In this document: one piece after another, positions 45,879 to 56,133 of the stretch
Numbering within the stretch: position 1 is the first letter of the stretch
How the letters are laid out: each line of letters opens with the position of its first letter
Assembly (NCBI RefSeq): GCF_019737615.1
Contig: NZ_JAHKKS010000009.1
Span: 118,333 to 182,332, forward strand
DNA from: Sphingobium xanthum
Lineage (GTDB): Bacteria > Pseudomonadota > Alphaproteobacteria > Sphingomonadales > Sphingomonadaceae
Length of the DNA stretch: 64,000 nucleotides
Reading direction: 5' to 3'
The notes under the pieces: generated by a model
The model's database searches: none
Seen by the model: the letters and a program-made list of their open reading frames with translations, nothing else
What the model was told of the DNA's origin: nothing
Program-made: the position numbers and the translations under genes

Positions 45879-46188
45879 GAAGCCGGCACAGGCTGCGGTG
45901 GCGAACCGTCATTACGACGTGATCGTGGCGCCGCACATCACCGAGAAGGCGACGCTGGTCTCCGAGCACAACGCGGTTGTGTTCAAGGTCGCACGCGACG
46001 CTTCGAAGCCCGAGATCAAGGCTGCTGTCGAGGCGCTGTTCAGCGTCAACGTCAAGTCGGTCAACACGATCGTGACCAAGGGCAAGACCAAGAAGTGGAA
46101 GGGCAAGCCCTACACCAGGTCTGACGTGAAGAAGGCGATTGTGACGCTGGCCGACGGCCAGTCGATCGACGTCACCACGGGCATTTGA
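45871..46188 (+). CDS. rplW: 50S ribosomal protein L23
   Basis: A 105-residue protein ([20 protein letters not shown]), with [20 protein letters not shown] and [20 protein letters not shown]. It sits at the tunnel exit and docks trigger factor and SRP. Overlaps the end of rplD by eight bases, so translation is coupled. Confidence 0.97.
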   Translation: MAKKPAQAAVANRHYDVIVAPHITEKATLVSEHNAVVFKVARDASKPEIKAAVEALFSVNVKSVNTIVTKGKTKKWKGKPYTRSDVKKAIVTLADGQSIDVTTGI

Positions 46189-46202
46189 GGGCGGACTGAG
46201 AC

Positions 46203-47039
46203 ATGGCACTCAAGCATTTCAACCCGACGAGCCCGGCCCAGCGCGGCCTGATTCTCGTCGACAAGTCGAGCCTGCACAAGGGCAAGCCCGTCAAGGCGCT
46301 GACCGAAGGCAAGCGCAAGACCGGTGGCCGCAACAACAAGGGCCATGTGACCTCGCGCGGCATCGCCGGCGGTCACAAGCAGCGCTATCGCATCATCGAC
46401 TTCAAGCGTCGCCTCTGGGACGTCGAGGGCACGATCGAGCGTCTGGAATATGACCCCAACCGCACGGCGTTCATCGCACTGGTCAACTATCCTGACGGCA
46501 CCCAGGCCTATATCCTGGCGCCGCAGCGTCTTGCTCCCGGTGACAAGGTCATCGCCGGCAAGAAGACCGACGTGAAGCCGGGCAATGCGATGGAACTCGG
46601 TCAGATGCCGGTCGGCACGATCATCCACAATATCGAGATGAAGCCGGGCAAGGGCGGTCAGCTCTGCCGTTCGGCCGGCACCTATGCGCAGCTGGTCGGT
46701 CGCGATCGCGGCATGGTCATGGTCCGTCTGGGCTCAGGCGAGCAGCGCTACATCCGCTCGGATTGCATGGCGACGGTTGGCGCGGTGTCGAACCCCGACA
46801 ATCAGAACCAGAACCTCGGCAAGGCAGGCCGCACCCGTTGGATGGGCCGTCGCCCGCTGACCCGCGGCGTCGCCAAGAACCCGGTCGATCACCCGCACGG
46901 CGGTGGTGAAGGCCGCACGTCCGGTGGCCGTCATCCGGTTACCCCGTGGGGCAAGCCGACCAAGGGTGCCCGCACCCGTCACAACAAGTCGACCGACAAG
47001 ATGATCATCCGGTCGCGTCACGCCAAGAAGAAGAGGTAA
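46203..47039 (+). CDS. rplB: 50S ribosomal protein L2
   Basis: A 278-residue protein, [20 protein letters not shown], with the conserved C-terminal [20 protein letters not shown] segment near the peptidyl-transferase centre, including its essential His. Standard length. Separated by 14 bases from rplW and by three from rpsS. Confidence 0.98.
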   Translation: MALKHFNPTSPAQRGLILVDKSSLHKGKPVKALTEGKRKTGGRNNKGHVTSRGIAGGHKQRYRIIDFKRRLWDVEGTIERLEYDPNRTAFIALVNYPDGTQAYILAPQRLAPGDKVIAGKKTDVKPGNAMELGQMPVGTIIHNIEMKPGKGGQLCRSAGTYAQLVGRDRGMVMVRLGSGEQRYIRSDCMATVGAVSNPDNQNQNLGKAGRTRWMGRRPLTRGVAKNPVDHPHGGGEGRTSGGRHPVTPWGKPTKGARTRHNKSTDKMIIRSRHAKKKR

Positions 47040-47042
47040 GCG

Positions 47043-47321
47043 ATGGCTCGCTCCGTCTGGAAAGGTCCTTTCGTGGACCTGCATCTGCTCAAGAAGGCAG
47101 AAACCGCGCAGGAGAATTCGGGCCGCGGAGGTCCGATCAAGACCTGGTCGCGTCGTTCGACGATCCTGCCTCAGTTCGTTGGCCTGACGTTCAACGTCTA
47201 CAACGGCCGCAAGCATGTTCCCGTCTCGGTGAACGAGGACATGGTTGGTCACAAGCTGGGTGAATTCGCGCCGACGCGCTTCTTCCCCGGTCACGCTGCC
47301 GACAAGAAGGGCAAGCGCTAA
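47043..47321 (+). CDS. rpsS: 30S ribosomal protein S19
   Basis: A 92-residue protein ([20 protein letters not shown]) with [20 protein letters not shown] and [20 protein letters not shown]. Located in the 30S head next to S13. Its stop shares one base with the rplV start (TAATG). Confidence 0.97.
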   Translation: MARSVWKGPFVDLHLLKKAETAQENSGRGGPIKTWSRRSTILPQFVGLTFNVYNGRKHVPVSVNEDMVGHKLGEFAPTRFFPGHAADKKGKR

Positions 47322-47704
47322 TGGGCAAGGAAAAGTCTCCCCGCCGCGTCGCTGACAATGAGGCGCTGGCAGTTGGCACGCAGATCCGCGGTTCGGCCCA
47401 GAAGCTGAATCTCGTCGCTGCCCTGATCCGCGGCCGCAAGGTCGAGGACGCGCTCAATGTGCTCGCCTTCTCGAAGCGCGCCATGGCCGTCGACGTCCGC
47501 AAGGTGCTGCAGAGCGCCGTCGCGAATGCGGAGAACAACCACAATCTCGACGTCGACGCTCTCGTCGTCGCCGAGGCGAGCGTCGGCAAGGCGTTTACGA
47601 TGAAGCGCTTTCATGCGCGTGGTCGTGGCAAGTCGACGCGCATCCTGAAGCCCTTCAGCCGCGTGCGCATCGTCGTTCGTGAAGCTGCGGAAGAGGAGGC
47701 CTGA
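47321..47704 (+). CDS. rplV: 50S ribosomal protein L22
   Basis: A 127-residue protein with [20 protein letters not shown], the beta-hairpin [20 protein letters not shown] that reaches into the exit tunnel, and [13 protein letters not shown] at the end. Its start overlaps the rpsS stop by one base; rpsC follows after three bases. Confidence 0.97.
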   Translation: MGKEKSPRRVADNEALAVGTQIRGSAQKLNLVAALIRGRKVEDALNVLAFSKRAMAVDVRKVLQSAVANAENNHNLDVDALVVAEASVGKAFTMKRFHARGRGKSTRILKPFSRVRIVVREAAEEEA

Positions 47705-47707
47705 TCC

Positions 47708-48403
47708 ATGGGTCACAAGAGCAATCCGATCGGTCTGCGCCTGCAGATCAACCGCACCTGGGACAGCCGCTGGTTCGCTGAGGGCCAGGATTATGGCCGC
47801 CTGCTGCTCGAGGATCTGAAGATCCGCAAGTTCGTGATGAAGAGCCTGCCGCAGGCCGCCATCTCGAAGGTCGTGATCGAACGCCCGGCCAAGTTGTGCC
47901 GCGTGTCGATCTACGCTGCCCGTCCCGGTGTCATCATCGGCAAGAAGGGTGCGGACATCGAGAAGCTGCGCAAGAAGCTGGGCGAGATGACGGCGAGCGA
48001 CGTGTCGCTCAACATCGTCGAGATCCGCAAGCCGGAGATCGACTCGCAGCTCGTCGCACAGGGCGTCGCCGATCAGCTCGAGCGCCGCATCGCCTTCCGT
48101 CGCGCCATGAAGCGCGCGGTGCAGAGCGCGCTGCGTCTCGGCGCCGAGGGCATCAAGATCACCTGCGGCGGCCGTCTCGGCGGCGCGGAGATCGCCCGCG
48201 TCGAGTGGTATCGCGAAGGTCGCGTTCCGCTCCACACGCTGCGCGGTAACGTCGATTACGCCGAAGCGACGGCGCACACTGCTTATGGCGTGTGTGGCGT
48301 CAAGGTGTGGATCTTCAAGGGCGAGATTCTCGGCCATGATCCCATGGCCACCGACCGCCTCATGCTGGAGGCTCAGACCTCCGGCGTGCGTCCGGCACGC
48401 TAA
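47708..48403 (+). CDS. rpsC: 30S ribosomal protein S3
   Basis: A 231-residue protein ([20 protein letters not shown]) with the KH-domain loop [20 protein letters not shown] and the C-terminal domain [20 protein letters not shown]. It lines the mRNA entry channel and contributes to its helicase activity. Standard length. Confidence 0.98.
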   Translation: MGHKSNPIGLRLQINRTWDSRWFAEGQDYGRLLLEDLKIRKFVMKSLPQAAISKVVIERPAKLCRVSIYAARPGVIIGKKGADIEKLRKKLGEMTASDVSLNIVEIRKPEIDSQLVAQGVADQLERRIAFRRAMKRAVQSALRLGAEGIKITCGGRLGGAEIARVEWYREGRVPLHTLRGNVDYAEATAHTAYGVCGVKVWIFKGEILGHDPMATDRLMLEAQTSGVRPAR

Positions 48404-48421
48404 GTTTTAAGGTAGAGCATC

Positions 48422-48853
48422 ATGCTGCAACCGAAGAAAACCAAGTTCCGTAAGACCTTCAAGGGCCGCATCAAGGGCGACGCGAAGGGCGGCACGGACC
48501 TCAATTTCGGCTCCTACGGCCTCAAGGCCATGGAACCAGAGCGGGTGACCGCGCGTCAGATCGAGGCGGCTCGCCGCGCGATCACGCGCCACATCCGTCG
48601 TCAGGGCCGTCTCTGGATCCGCGTCTTCCCGGACGTGCCGGTGACGAAGAAGCCCGCCGAAGTCCGTCAGGGCAAGGGCAAGGGCAGCGTCGAATTCTGG
48701 GCAGCGCGGGTCAAGCCGGGCCGTATCCTGTTCGAGCTGGACGGCGTTCCCGGTCCGCTTGCGGCAGAGGCCTTTTCGCGCGCAGCCATGAAGCTGCCGA
48801 TCAAGACCAAGGTGGTGGCGCGTCTCGGCGACACCTCGCATCTGGGAGCCTAA
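48422..48853 (+). CDS. rplP: 50S ribosomal protein L16
   Basis: A 143-residue protein ([20 protein letters not shown]) with [20 protein letters not shown] and [24 protein letters not shown] core ([20 protein letters not shown]). It organises A-site tRNA contacts on the 50S subunit. The Arg that is hydroxylated by YcfD in E. coli lies in this region. Starts 18 bases after rpsC. Confidence 0.97.
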   Translation: MLQPKKTKFRKTFKGRIKGDAKGGTDLNFGSYGLKAMEPERVTARQIEAARRAITRHIRRQGRLWIRVFPDVPVTKKPAEVRQGKGKGSVEFWAARVKPGRILFELDGVPGPLAAEAFSRAAMKLPIKTKVVARLGDTSHLGA

Positions 48854-48856
48854 GTC

Positions 48857-49057
48857 ATGACCAAGATCGCTGATCTCCAGGCCAAGACCGACGACGAGCT
48901 CTCGACCCAGCTGGGCGAGCTCAAGCGCGAGCAGTTCAACCTGCGCTTCCAGGCTGCGACCAACCAGCTCGAGAAGCCGAGCCGCGTGCGTGAAGTGCGC
49001 CGCGACATCGCGCGCATCAAGACCCTGCAGACCGCGCGCACCGCGGCTGCGAAGTAA
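48857..49057 (+). CDS. rpmC: 50S ribosomal protein L29
   Basis: A 66-residue helical hairpin protein (MTKIADLQAKTDDELSTQLG) with NLRFQAATNQLEKPSRVREV and the end RRDIARIKTLQTARTAAAK. It lies at the tunnel exit beside L23. Three bases after rplP and 15 before rpsQ. Confidence 0.96.
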   Translation: MTKIADLQAKTDDELSTQLGELKREQFNLRFQAATNQLEKPSRVREVRRDIARIKTLQTARTAAAK

Positions 49058-49072
49058 GAAGGAAACAGACCC

Positions 49073-49336
49073 ATGCCTAAGCGCGTGCTTACGGGAACGG
49101 TGGTTTCCGACAAGGGTGACAAGACGGTGGTCGTGCTGGTGGAGCGCAAGGTGAAGCACCCGCTCTACGGCAAGATCATCCGCCGCTCGAAGAAGTACCA
49201 CGCCCATGACGAGTCGAACGACTATCATGAGGGCGAGACGGTTCGCATCGAGGAGACCGCTCCGATCTCCAAGCTGAAGACCTGGAAGGTCATCGAGCGC
49301 GTCGACACGCACAAGTCGCCCGAAGTGGCGCACTGA
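49073..49336 (+). CDS. rpsQ: 30S ribosomal protein S17
   Basis: An 87-residue OB-fold protein ([20 protein letters not shown]) with [20 protein letters not shown] and the C-terminal [15 protein letters not shown] primary binder of 16S rRNA 5' domain. GAAGGAAA precedes its ATG. It ends the S10 operon; 71 bases then lead to rplN of the spc operon. Confidence 0.97.
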   Translation: MPKRVLTGTVVSDKGDKTVVVLVERKVKHPLYGKIIRRSKKYHAHDESNDYHEGETVRIEETAPISKLKTWKVIERVDTHKSPEVAH

Positions 49337-49407
49337 GCGGTCGGACCCAAGAGTTTAACGGAACCACCGGGGCATCCCGGCAGGCCAATTGAGAAGGAAC
49401 CGGATCA

Positions 49408-49776
49408 ATGATCCAGATGCAATCCAATCTTGATGTCGCTGACAACAGCGGCGCCAAGCGCGTCCAGTGCATCAAGGTGCTCGGTGGCTCGAAGCGTCGC
49501 TTCGCCAGCGTGGGCGACATCATCGTCGTCTCCGTGAAGGACGCCGCGCCCCGTGGTCGCGTCAAGAAGGGTGACGTTCATCGCGCCGTGATCGTGCGCA
49601 CCGCCAAGGACGTTCGTCGTCCCGACGGCAGCGTGATCCGCTTCGACGGCAATGCCGCCGTCCTGGTCAACAAGAATGCGGAGCCGATCGGCACGCGCAT
49701 CTTCGGCCCGGTCGTCCGCGAGCTGCGCGCGAAGAACTTCATGAAGATCATCTCGCTCGCGCCGGAGGTGTTGTGA
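49408..49776 (+). CDS. rplN: 50S ribosomal protein L14
   Basis: A 122-residue protein ([20 protein letters not shown]) with [20 protein letters not shown] and [20 protein letters not shown]. It forms intersubunit bridges with 16S rRNA. First gene of the spc set; its stop overlaps the rplX start by one base (TGATG). Confidence 0.97.
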   Translation: MIQMQSNLDVADNSGAKRVQCIKVLGGSKRRFASVGDIIVVSVKDAAPRGRVKKGDVHRAVIVRTAKDVRRPDGSVIRFDGNAAVLVNKNAEPIGTRIFGPVVRELRAKNFMKIISLAPEVL

Positions 49777-50084
49777 TGGGCGCCGCCAAGATCAAGAAGG
49801 GCGACAACGTCATCGTTCTCGCCGGCAAGGACAAGGGCCGCACCGGCACCGTCCTGCAGGTGATGCCGAAGGACGACAAGGTGCTCGTCGAGGGCATCAA
49901 CGTCCATGCGCGTCATCGCAAGCCCGATCAGGCCAACCCGCAGGGTGGCATCGATCGCAAGCCGGCGCCGCTGCATGTCTCCAACGTCGCGATTGCCGTT
50001 GCCGGCAAGGCCACGCGCGTCCGCTTCGAGGAGCGTGACGGCAAGAAGGTCCGCGTCGCCGTCAAGACCGGGGAGGTCATCTAA
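49776..50084 (+). CDS. rplX: 50S ribosomal protein L24
   Basis: A 102-residue KOW-domain protein ([31 protein letters not shown]) with [20 protein letters not shown] and the end [11 protein letters not shown]. An assembly initiator for the 50S subunit. ATG 49776 follows GGAGGTG by five bases; the GTG three bases before it is less likely. Its stop overlaps the rplE start (TAATG). Confidence 0.96.
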   Translation: MGAAKIKKGDNVIVLAGKDKGRTGTVLQVMPKDDKVLVEGINVHARHRKPDQANPQGGIDRKPAPLHVSNVAIAVAGKATRVRFEERDGKKVRVAVKTGEVI

Positions 50085-50659
50085 TGGCTGACAAGTATAT
50101 CCCGCGCTCGAAGAAGCTCTATGACGAGAAAGTCGCCAAGGCGATGACCGAGAAGTTCGGTTACAAGAACGTCATGGAAGTGCCGAAGATCGAGAAGATT
50201 GTCCTGAACATGGGCGTCGGTGAGGCGACCCAGGACAAGAAGAAGGTCACCTCGGCCGCAGAGGAAATGGAACTGATCGCCGGCCAGAAGCCGGTCATCA
50301 CCAAGGCGAAGAAGTCGATCGCGCAGTTCAAGCTGCGTGAAGGCATGCCGATCGGCGCGAAGGTCACCCTTCGTCGCGAGCGCATGTACGAGTTCCTCGA
50401 TCGCCTGGTGACGATCGCGATGCCCCGCATCCGCGACTTCCGTGGCCTCAACCCGAAGAGCTTCGACGGCCGTGGCAACTACGCCTTCGGCATCAAGGAG
50501 CAGCTCATTTTCCCCGAGATCAGCTACGACAAGATCGAGAAGATGCGGGGAATGGACATCATCGTGACCACCACGGCCAAGACGGACGACGAAGCGCGCG
50601 AACTGCTGCGCCTCTTCGGTTTCCCGTTCCCGGTCGAGGCGGAACAGCAGGCCGCGTGA
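50084..50659 (+). CDS. rplE: 50S ribosomal protein L5
   Basis: A 191-residue protein with [60 protein letters not shown] and [20 protein letters not shown]. It binds 5S rRNA and the P-site tRNA elbow. The normal length with a short Glu/Gln/Ala tail (VEAEQQAA). Confidence 0.97.
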   Translation: MADKYIPRSKKLYDEKVAKAMTEKFGYKNVMEVPKIEKIVLNMGVGEATQDKKKVTSAAEEMELIAGQKPVITKAKKSIAQFKLREGMPIGAKVTLRRERMYEFLDRLVTIAMPRIRDFRGLNPKSFDGRGNYAFGIKEQLIFPEISYDKIEKMRGMDIIVTTTAKTDDEARELLRLFGFPFPVEAEQQAA

Positions 50660-50700
50660 GCGTGGTCCGGTTTAGACTTTAAGGAAGAGAGCTTAAGTCC

Positions 50701-51006
50701 ATGGCGAAACTGAGTTCGATCAACAAGAATGAGCGTCGCAAGAAGCTGGTGAAGAAGTATGCCGGCAAGTACGCGAAGCTCAAGGCGACGGCCAATGACA
50801 AGTCGCTCGACGATGGCGAGCGCCTGATGGCGCGTCTGCAGATGGCGGAGATTCCCCGCAACGGCAATCCGACCCGGATTCGCAACCGTTGCGAGCTCAC
50901 CGGCCGCCCGCGCGCTTATTACCGCAAGTTCCGACTGTGCCGCATTCAGCTGCGCGATCTGGCCAACAAGGGCCTGATCCCCGGCGTCACCAAGTCGAGC
51001 TGGTAA
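50701..51006 (+). CDS. rpsN: 30S ribosomal protein S14 (zinc-independent form)
   Basis: A 101-residue protein ([20 protein letters not shown]) with [20 protein letters not shown] and [20 protein letters not shown]. It is the long form that lacks the CxxC...CxxC zinc ribbon. GGAAGAGAG lies upstream. It sits in the 30S head. Confidence 0.97.
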   Translation: MAKLSSINKNERRKKLVKKYAGKYAKLKATANDKSLDDGERLMARLQMAEIPRNGNPTRIRNRCELTGRPRAYYRKFRLCRIQLRDLANKGLIPGVTKSSW

Positions 51007-51018
51007 GGATATACGAAG

Positions 51019-51414
51019 ATGGCATTGACCGATCCTTTGGGTGACCTGCTCACCCGCATCCGCAACGGCCAGCGGGCTCGCAAGGACAGCGTGGTTTCCC
51101 CCGCGTCCAAGCTTCGTGCGCGCGTCCTCGACGTGCTTCAGCGCGAGGGCTACATCCGCGGCTATTCCGAGGAAGAAGTCGCCGGCCACAACGGCCTGCG
51201 CATCGAACTGAAATATTTCGAGGGCGAGCCTGCGATCAAGCATGTCGCGCGCGTCTCGAAGCCGGGCCGCCGCGTCTATTCGGGCTCCAAAGAGCTTCCG
51301 GTCATTCGCAACGGCCTCGGTATCACCATCGTCTCGACGCCGCGCGGCGTGCTTTCGGATACCGAAGCGCGCGCTCAGAATGTCGGCGGCGAAGTGCTGG
51401 CGGAGGTGTTCTGA
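51019..51414 (+). CDS. rpsH: 30S ribosomal protein S8
   Basis: A 131-residue protein ([20 protein letters not shown]) with [20 protein letters not shown] and [20 protein letters not shown]. It binds the central domain of 16S rRNA; in E. coli it also represses the spc operon by binding the rplX-rplE junction. Its stop overlaps the rplF start by one base. Confidence 0.97.
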   Translation: MALTDPLGDLLTRIRNGQRARKDSVVSPASKLRARVLDVLQREGYIRGYSEEEVAGHNGLRIELKYFEGEPAIKHVARVSKPGRRVYSGSKELPVIRNGLGITIVSTPRGVLSDTEARAQNVGGEVLAEVF

Positions 51415-51947
51415 TGAGCCGCATCGGCAAAAAGCCGGTCACGATCCCGTCGGGTGTGACCGCCACGATCGAGGGCGGTCAGCTCTCGGTGAAGGGCCCG
51501 AAGGGTACGCTCAGCCTGCAGCTGCGCGACGAGATCAGCTATTCGGTCGAGGAGGGCGCCATTTCGGTGCAGCCCGCCAACGCCACGAAAGCCGCTCGCG
51601 CGTTCTGGGGCATGCAGCGCACCCTGGTGCAGAACCTCATCACCGGCGTGACCGAGGGCTTCTCCAAGAAGCTGCTCATCACCGGTGTCGGTTACCGCGC
51701 CAACGCGCAGGGCAAGACCCTCAAGCTGCAGCTCGGCTACAGCCATGACGTCGATTACCCGGTGCCCGAGGGCATCGAGATCAAGACCCCGGATAACACC
51801 ACGGTCGAGATCAGCGGCATCGACAAGCAGAAGGTTGGTCAGGTCGCCGCCGAAATCCGCCGCTGGCGCAAGCCGGAGCCCTATAAGGGCAAGGGCATCA
51901 AATATGACGGCGAGTTTATCTTCCGCAAAGAAGGCAAGAAGAAGTAA
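51414..51947 (+). CDS. rplF: 50S ribosomal protein L6
   Basis: A 177-residue two-repeat protein ([20 protein letters not shown]) with [20 protein letters not shown] and [20 protein letters not shown]. It lies near the factor-binding stalk base. Starts on the last base of the rpsH stop (TGATG); rplR follows after three bases. Confidence 0.97.
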   Translation: MSRIGKKPVTIPSGVTATIEGGQLSVKGPKGTLSLQLRDEISYSVEEGAISVQPANATKAARAFWGMQRTLVQNLITGVTEGFSKKLLITGVGYRANAQGKTLKLQLGYSHDVDYPVPEGIEIKTPDNTTVEISGIDKQKVGQVAAEIRRWRKPEPYKGKGIKYDGEFIFRKEGKKK

Positions 51948-51950
51948 GCC

Positions 51951-52316
51951 ATGGCGAAACTCTCTCTCTTTGACCGGCGCACGCGCCGCGTCCGCACCGC
52001 CATCAAGGCTCGCGCCGGCGGCAAGCCGCGCCTCAGCGTCCATCGCTCGGGTCGCCACATCTACGCCCAGGTCATCGACGATGCGGCCGGCAAGACCGTT
52101 GCCTCCGCTTCGACGCTCGACAAGGACGTCGGCTTCAAGTCGCTCGGCAAGACCGGTGCGACGTCCGAAGCGGCTGCCGATGTCGGCAAGCGCGTCGCTG
52201 CTGCGGCGACCAAGGCTGGCGTCACCAAGGTCGTGTTCGACCGTGGAGGCTTCCTTTTTCATGGCCGCGTGAAGGCGCTGGCCGATGCCGCCCGTGAGGG
52301 CGGACTGGAGTTCTGA
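51951..52316 (+). CDS. rplR: 50S ribosomal protein L18
   Basis: A 121-residue protein ([20 protein letters not shown]) with [32 protein letters not shown] and [20 protein letters not shown], then EGGLEF. It carries 5S rRNA into the 50S subunit. The stop is one base before the rpsE start. Confidence 0.97.
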   Translation: MAKLSLFDRRTRRVRTAIKARAGGKPRLSVHRSGRHIYAQVIDDAAGKTVASASTLDKDVGFKSLGKTGATSEAAADVGKRVAAAATKAGVTKVVFDRGGFLFHGRVKALADAAREGGLEF

Positions 52317-52317
52317 T

Positions 52318-53034
52318 ATGGCAGACGAAACCGAGATCCAGACCGGCGCCGTTGCCGTCGAGGCCGAAGCGGCCGCTCCTGCCGAGGCTGAAGGCCGTGG
52401 CCGTGGCCGTGGTCGTGGCCGTGGCGGCAACGATCGTGACCGTGGTGGCCGTGGCCGTCGCGACGACCGTCGCGGCCGTGGCAACGAGGACGATGGCGGC
52501 GAGGAATTCGTCGAGAAGCTCGTTCACATCAACCGCGTCTCCAAGACGGTGAAGGGCGGCAAGCGCTTCGGCTTCGCGGCGCTCGTCGTCGTGGGTGACG
52601 GCAAGGGCCGTGCCGGCTTCGGCCATGGCAAGGCCCGCGAGGTTCCCGAGGCGATCAGCAAGGCGACTGCCGCAGCGAAGAAGGCGATGATCCGCGTTCC
52701 GCTGAAGGAAGGCCGCACGCTGCATCATGATGGCCTCGGCCATTTCGGCGCGGGCAAGGTCACCGTGCGCACGGCGCCTCCGGGCACCGGCATCATCGCC
52801 GGCGGTCCGATGCGCGCCGTGTTCGAGAGCCTGGGCGTTGCCGACGTGGTGACCAAGTCCAACGGCACCTCCAACCCTTATAACATGATCCGGGCGACCT
52901 TCGCGGCGCTGACGGAGCAGACCAGCCCCAAGTCGGTGGCGCAGCGTCGCGGCAAGAAGATTGCCGACCTGCTTCGTCGCGGTGGTGCGTCGGCTGACGT
53001 CGCTGCGGCTGAAGCCGAAGCGATTGCGGAGTAA
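52318..53034 (+). CDS. rpsE: 30S ribosomal protein S5 with RG-rich N-terminal extension
   Basis: A 238-residue protein. The C-terminal 170 residues are canonical S5 ([60 protein letters not shown]). The first 68 or so are an unusual extension: an Ala/Glu-rich start ([14 protein letters not shown]), then an Arg/Gly/Asp run ([20 protein letters not shown]) encoded by tandem GGCCGT hexamers. E. coli S5 has 167 residues. S5 sits at the mRNA entry and affects accuracy; an RG tail could add RNA contacts. ATG 52318 is the only sensible start. Confidence 0.95.
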   Translation: MADETEIQTGAVAVEAEAAAPAEAEGRGRGRGRGRGGNDRDRGGRGRRDDRRGRGNEDDGGEEFVEKLVHINRVSKTVKGGKRFGFAALVVVGDGKGRAGFGHGKAREVPEAISKATAAAKKAMIRVPLKEGRTLHHDGLGHFGAGKVTVRTAPPGTGIIAGGPMRAVFESLGVADVVTKSNGTSNPYNMIRATFAALTEQTSPKSVAQRRGKKIADLLRRGGASADVAAAEAEAIAE

Positions 53035-53040
53035 ACGACG

Positions 53041-53217
53041 ATGGCAACGATCAAGCTCAAGCAGATCGGTTCGCCGATCCGCCGCCCGGCCAAGCAGGAG
53101 CAGATCCTGATCGGCCTCGGTCTCGGCAAGATGCACCGCGTGGTCGAGCTGCAGGATACGCCCGAAGTGCGTGGCGCCATCCGCAAGCTCCCCCACATGG
53201 TGGAAATCGTCGAATAA
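53041..53217 (+). CDS. rpmD: 50S ribosomal protein L30
   Basis: A 58-residue protein ([20 protein letters not shown]) with [20 protein letters not shown] and the end [10 protein letters not shown], the complete short bacterial L30. Starts six bases after the rpsE stop. The rplO leader follows. Confidence 0.96.
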   Translation: MATIKLKQIGSPIRRPAKQEQILIGLGLGKMHRVVELQDTPEVRGAIRKLPHMVEIVE

Positions 53218-53298
53218 GCAATGTTCCCTGCTCCTGACGGAGCGGGGAAAAGCGCGAACAGTGCCGGCGTGCCGGCCAGCGAAAGCGAGTGCAAAGAC

Positions 53299-53781
53299 AT
53301 GAAACTGAACGAACTCAAGGACAATGATGGCGCCCGCAAGGGCCGCATGCGCGTCGGACGCGGCATCGGCTCGGGCAAGGGCAAGACCGCCGGCCGCGGC
53401 CAGAAGGGTGCCAAGGCACGCTCGGGCGTCGCGATCAACGGCTTCGAGGGTGGCCAGATGCCGCTCCACATGCGTCTGCCGAAGCGCGGCTTCAACAACA
53501 TCTTCCGCAAGGACTATGCCGAGGTGAATCTGGGCATGATCCAGAAGGCGATCGACGCAGGCAAGCTCGACGCCAAGGCGACGATCGATCAGGCAGCGCT
53601 GCGCGCGGCCGGTCTTTCGCGCGGTGGCAAGCATGGCGTGCGTCTGCTCGCCAAGGGCGAGCTGACGGCCAAGGCCAGCTTCGCGGTCGCCGGCGCTTCC
53701 AAGGGAGCGCTCGAGGCTGTCGACAAGGCTGGCGGCAAGGTCGAGATCCTCGCCAAGGCTGCTCCGGCTACTGCCGAGTAA
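53299..53781 (+). CDS. rplO: 50S ribosomal protein L15
   Basis: A 160-residue protein ([20 protein letters not shown]) with [20 protein letters not shown], the RG-rich extended N-terminus normal for L15, and [23 protein letters not shown] 53299 has GCAAAGAC upstream but no strong ribosome site. It lies 81 bases after rpmD; 197 bases then lead to secY. Confidence 0.96.
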   Translation: MKLNELKDNDGARKGRMRVGRGIGSGKGKTAGRGQKGAKARSGVAINGFEGGQMPLHMRLPKRGFNNIFRKDYAEVNLGMIQKAIDAGKLDAKATIDQAALRAAGLSRGGKHGVRLLAKGELTAKASFAVAGASKGALEAVDKAGGKVEILAKAAPATAE

Positions 53782-53978
53782 TCGGCGGGCTGAAGGCCAA
53801 TCGCATGATTGCCGCCTTGCATAACCGACCCCTCCTGCCGATATGGGCGGGCGGGGTCGATTTGCATGGTGGGAATGCGAGGGGCTATCCAACATTCGAC
53901 ATGAGCCGGTCACGCGGCTAATGGATCACGCGGCTTGCCGGGTCCGGCAGGCGTCAAGTTTCAGGATTGCAAGCGATC

Positions 53979-55349
53979 ATGGCATCACGCGCCGACCAAG
54001 TGGCAGCCAATCTGAGCCTCAGCAATTTCAGCCAGGCGACAGACCTCAAGAAGCGGCTGTGGTTCACCATCGGCGCGCTCATCGTGTTCCGCTTCTTCTC
54101 GTTCGTGCCGCTGCCGGGTGTCGACCCGACGGTGCTCGCCCAGCTCTATCAACAGACGCAGGGCGGCATTCTCGACATCTTCAACACCTTCTCCGGCGGC
54201 AGCCTGGAGCGCATGAGCCTCATCGCGCTCGGCATCATGCCGTACATCACCGCCTCGATCGTGGTGCAGCTCGGCTCGTCCCTGTCGCCGCAGCTTGCGG
54301 CGCTCAAGAAGGAAGGCGAGGCGGGGCGCAAGAAGCTCAACCAGTATACGCGCTTCGGCACGGTCGGCCTGACGGCCATCCAGGGCTATTTCATCGCCGT
54401 CGGCCTTGAGAATTACGGCGCCCAGTCGGGCCTGCAGGCGGTCGTTGATCCCGGCATGCTGTTCCGCGTCAGCGCGGTCGTCTCGCTTATTGGCGGCACG
54501 ATGTTCCTCATGTGGCTGGGCGAGCAGATCACCAGCCGCGGCATCGGCAACGGTATCTCGCTGATCATCATGGCGGGCATCGTCGCGCAGCTTCCCGTAA
54601 CGCTGGCCAATCTGTTCGAATCCGGCCGCACCGGCTCGATCTCCGGTCTGCTGATCATCGGCATCATCGTCATCGGCCTCGCGCTCATCGCCGGCATTTG
54701 CTACATGGAGCGCGCGCAGCGCCGCGTGCTGATCCAGTATCCCAAGCGCCAGACGCGCCAGGGCATCATGCAGGCCGATCGCAGCCACCTACCGCTCAAG
54801 ATCAACACGGCCGGCGTGATCCCGCCGATCTTCGCGTCCTCGCTGTTGCTACTGCCGCTGACGATCACGCAGTTCGCGGGCACCAATGCCGGCGCGGCTG
54901 GGGAATCGACGGGCAATGACCTGGTGCTGGCGATCAACCAGTATCTGGCGCACGGCACGCCCGTCTACATGCTGCTCTATGGGCTCGGCATCGTCTTCTT
55001 CTGCTTCTTCTACACGGCCGTCGTGTTCAATCCGGAGGAGACCGCCGAGAATCTGAAGCGCAACGGCGGCTTCATTCCAGGCATCCGGCCGGGCAAGAAC
55101 ACCGAGAATTATCTCGATTATGTGCTGACGCGCATCACCGTGATCGGTGCGGCCTATCTGGCGATCATCTGCCTCATTCCCGAGTTCCTGATCGCGCGGG
55201 CCGGCATTCCTTTCTATCTGGGCGGCACCAGCCTGCTCATCGTCGTCAACGTGACCGTCGACACGGTGACCCAGATCCAGAGCCATCTTATCGCGCACCA
55301 GTATCGCGATCTTATCAAAAAGGCCCGGTTGAAGGGCAAGCTTCGCTAG
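53979..55349 (+). CDS. secY: preprotein translocase subunit SecY
   Basis: A 456-residue protein with ten membrane helices. Landmarks are TDLKKRLWFTIGALIVFRFF, GGSLERMSLIALGIMPYITA, SIVVQLGSSLSPQLAALKKE (plug and TM2), RGIGNGISLIIMAGIVAQLP, and the cytoplasmic C4-C5 loops with GFIPGIRPGKNTENYLDYVL. It forms the channel for Sec export and membrane insertion. ATG 53979 (MASRADQVAANLSLSNF) is preferred to a TTG at 53967. A 197-base gap before it has no strong terminator. Confidence 0.97.
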   Translation: MASRADQVAANLSLSNFSQATDLKKRLWFTIGALIVFRFFSFVPLPGVDPTVLAQLYQQTQGGILDIFNTFSGGSLERMSLIALGIMPYITASIVVQLGSSLSPQLAALKKEGEAGRKKLNQYTRFGTVGLTAIQGYFIAVGLENYGAQSGLQAVVDPGMLFRVSAVVSLIGGTMFLMWLGEQITSRGIGNGISLIIMAGIVAQLPVTLANLFESGRTGSISGLLIIGIIVIGLALIAGICYMERAQRRVLIQYPKRQTRQGIMQADRSHLPLKINTAGVIPPIFASSLLLLPLTITQFAGTNAGAAGESTGNDLVLAINQYLAHGTPVYMLLYGLGIVFFCFFYTAVVFNPEETAENLKRNGGFIPGIRPGKNTENYLDYVLTRITVIGAAYLAIICLIPEFLIARAGIPFYLGGTSLLIVVNVTVDTVTQIQSHLIAHQYRDLIKKARLKGKLR

Positions 55350-55412
55350 GGCACAAGAACGGGCTTGCCGCACGGCTCAGGGGCCGGCGGCGTGCCTAGA
55401 TGGGGGAGTGAC

Positions 55413-56060
55413 ATGAACATCATCCTGCTGGGACCTCCCGGCGCCGGCAAGGGAACGCAGGCGCAGCGGCTCGTCGGGGAGCGCGGCATGGTCCAGCTCT
55501 CGACCGGCGACATGCTGCGCGCCGCCGTCAAAGCGGGCACGCCGATCGGCCTCAAGGCCAAGGCCGTGATGGAAGCGGGCGAACTCGTTTCGGACGAAAT
55601 CGTCTCGGGCATCATCGGCGAGGCGCTGGATGGCCTGCAGGCAGAGACCGGTGTGATCTTCGACGGCTATCCCCGCACGGCGGCGCAGGCCGAGAGCCTC
55701 GACGCGCTGCTCGCCGATCGCGGGCGGGCGCTCGATCATGTCATCGAGCTGGAAGTGGACGAGGACGCACTCGTTGAGCGCATCACCGGCCGCTTCACCT
55801 GCGCTACGTGTGGCGAGGGCTATCATGACAGGTTCAAGCAGCCGGCCACGGCGGGCGAGTGCGACAAGTGCCATGGCCATGAGTTCAAGCGCCGGCCGGA
55901 CGACAACGAGGAAACGGTGCGCACGCGCATGGCTGAGTATCGGGCCAAGACCGCCCCTATCCTGCCGATCTACGACGCGCGCGACATCGTGAGCCGGGTC
56001 GATGGCATGGCCGACATCGCCGAGGTTACGGACGCGATCGAGGCCATTCTCGATCGCTGA
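55413..56060 (+). CDS. adk: adenylate kinase with four-cysteine zinc LID
   Basis: A 215-residue kinase (MNIILLGPPGAGKGTQAQRL, P-loop GPPGAGKGT), with FDGYPRTAAQAESLD and the Arg-rich catalytic GRF...R segments. The LID contains CATCGEGYHDRF and CDKCHGHEF, a Cys4 zinc site as in Gram-positive enzymes, whereas E. coli Adk has none. It interconverts ATP, AMP and ADP. ATG 55413 has GGGGGAG upstream. Normally rpsM follows; here three polysaccharide genes do. Confidence 0.96.
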   Translation: MNIILLGPPGAGKGTQAQRLVGERGMVQLSTGDMLRAAVKAGTPIGLKAKAVMEAGELVSDEIVSGIIGEALDGLQAETGVIFDGYPRTAAQAESLDALLADRGRALDHVIELEVDEDALVERITGRFTCATCGEGYHDRFKQPATAGECDKCHGHEFKRRPDDNEETVRTRMAEYRAKTAPILPIYDARDIVSRVDGMADIAEVTDAIEAILDR

Positions 56061-56133
56061 TCATGCGGCTCCGGTCATGTGCCAGAATATGACATAGGTC
56101 TTCTGGACGAGGCAGTGCTACGGCTGGGCGCGT

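Noticed and set aside
52393..52427. CRISPR-like tandem repeat
   Set aside because: The GGCCGT hexamers are contiguous, without spacers, and encode the RG run of S5; no CRISPR array was seen anywhere in the window.
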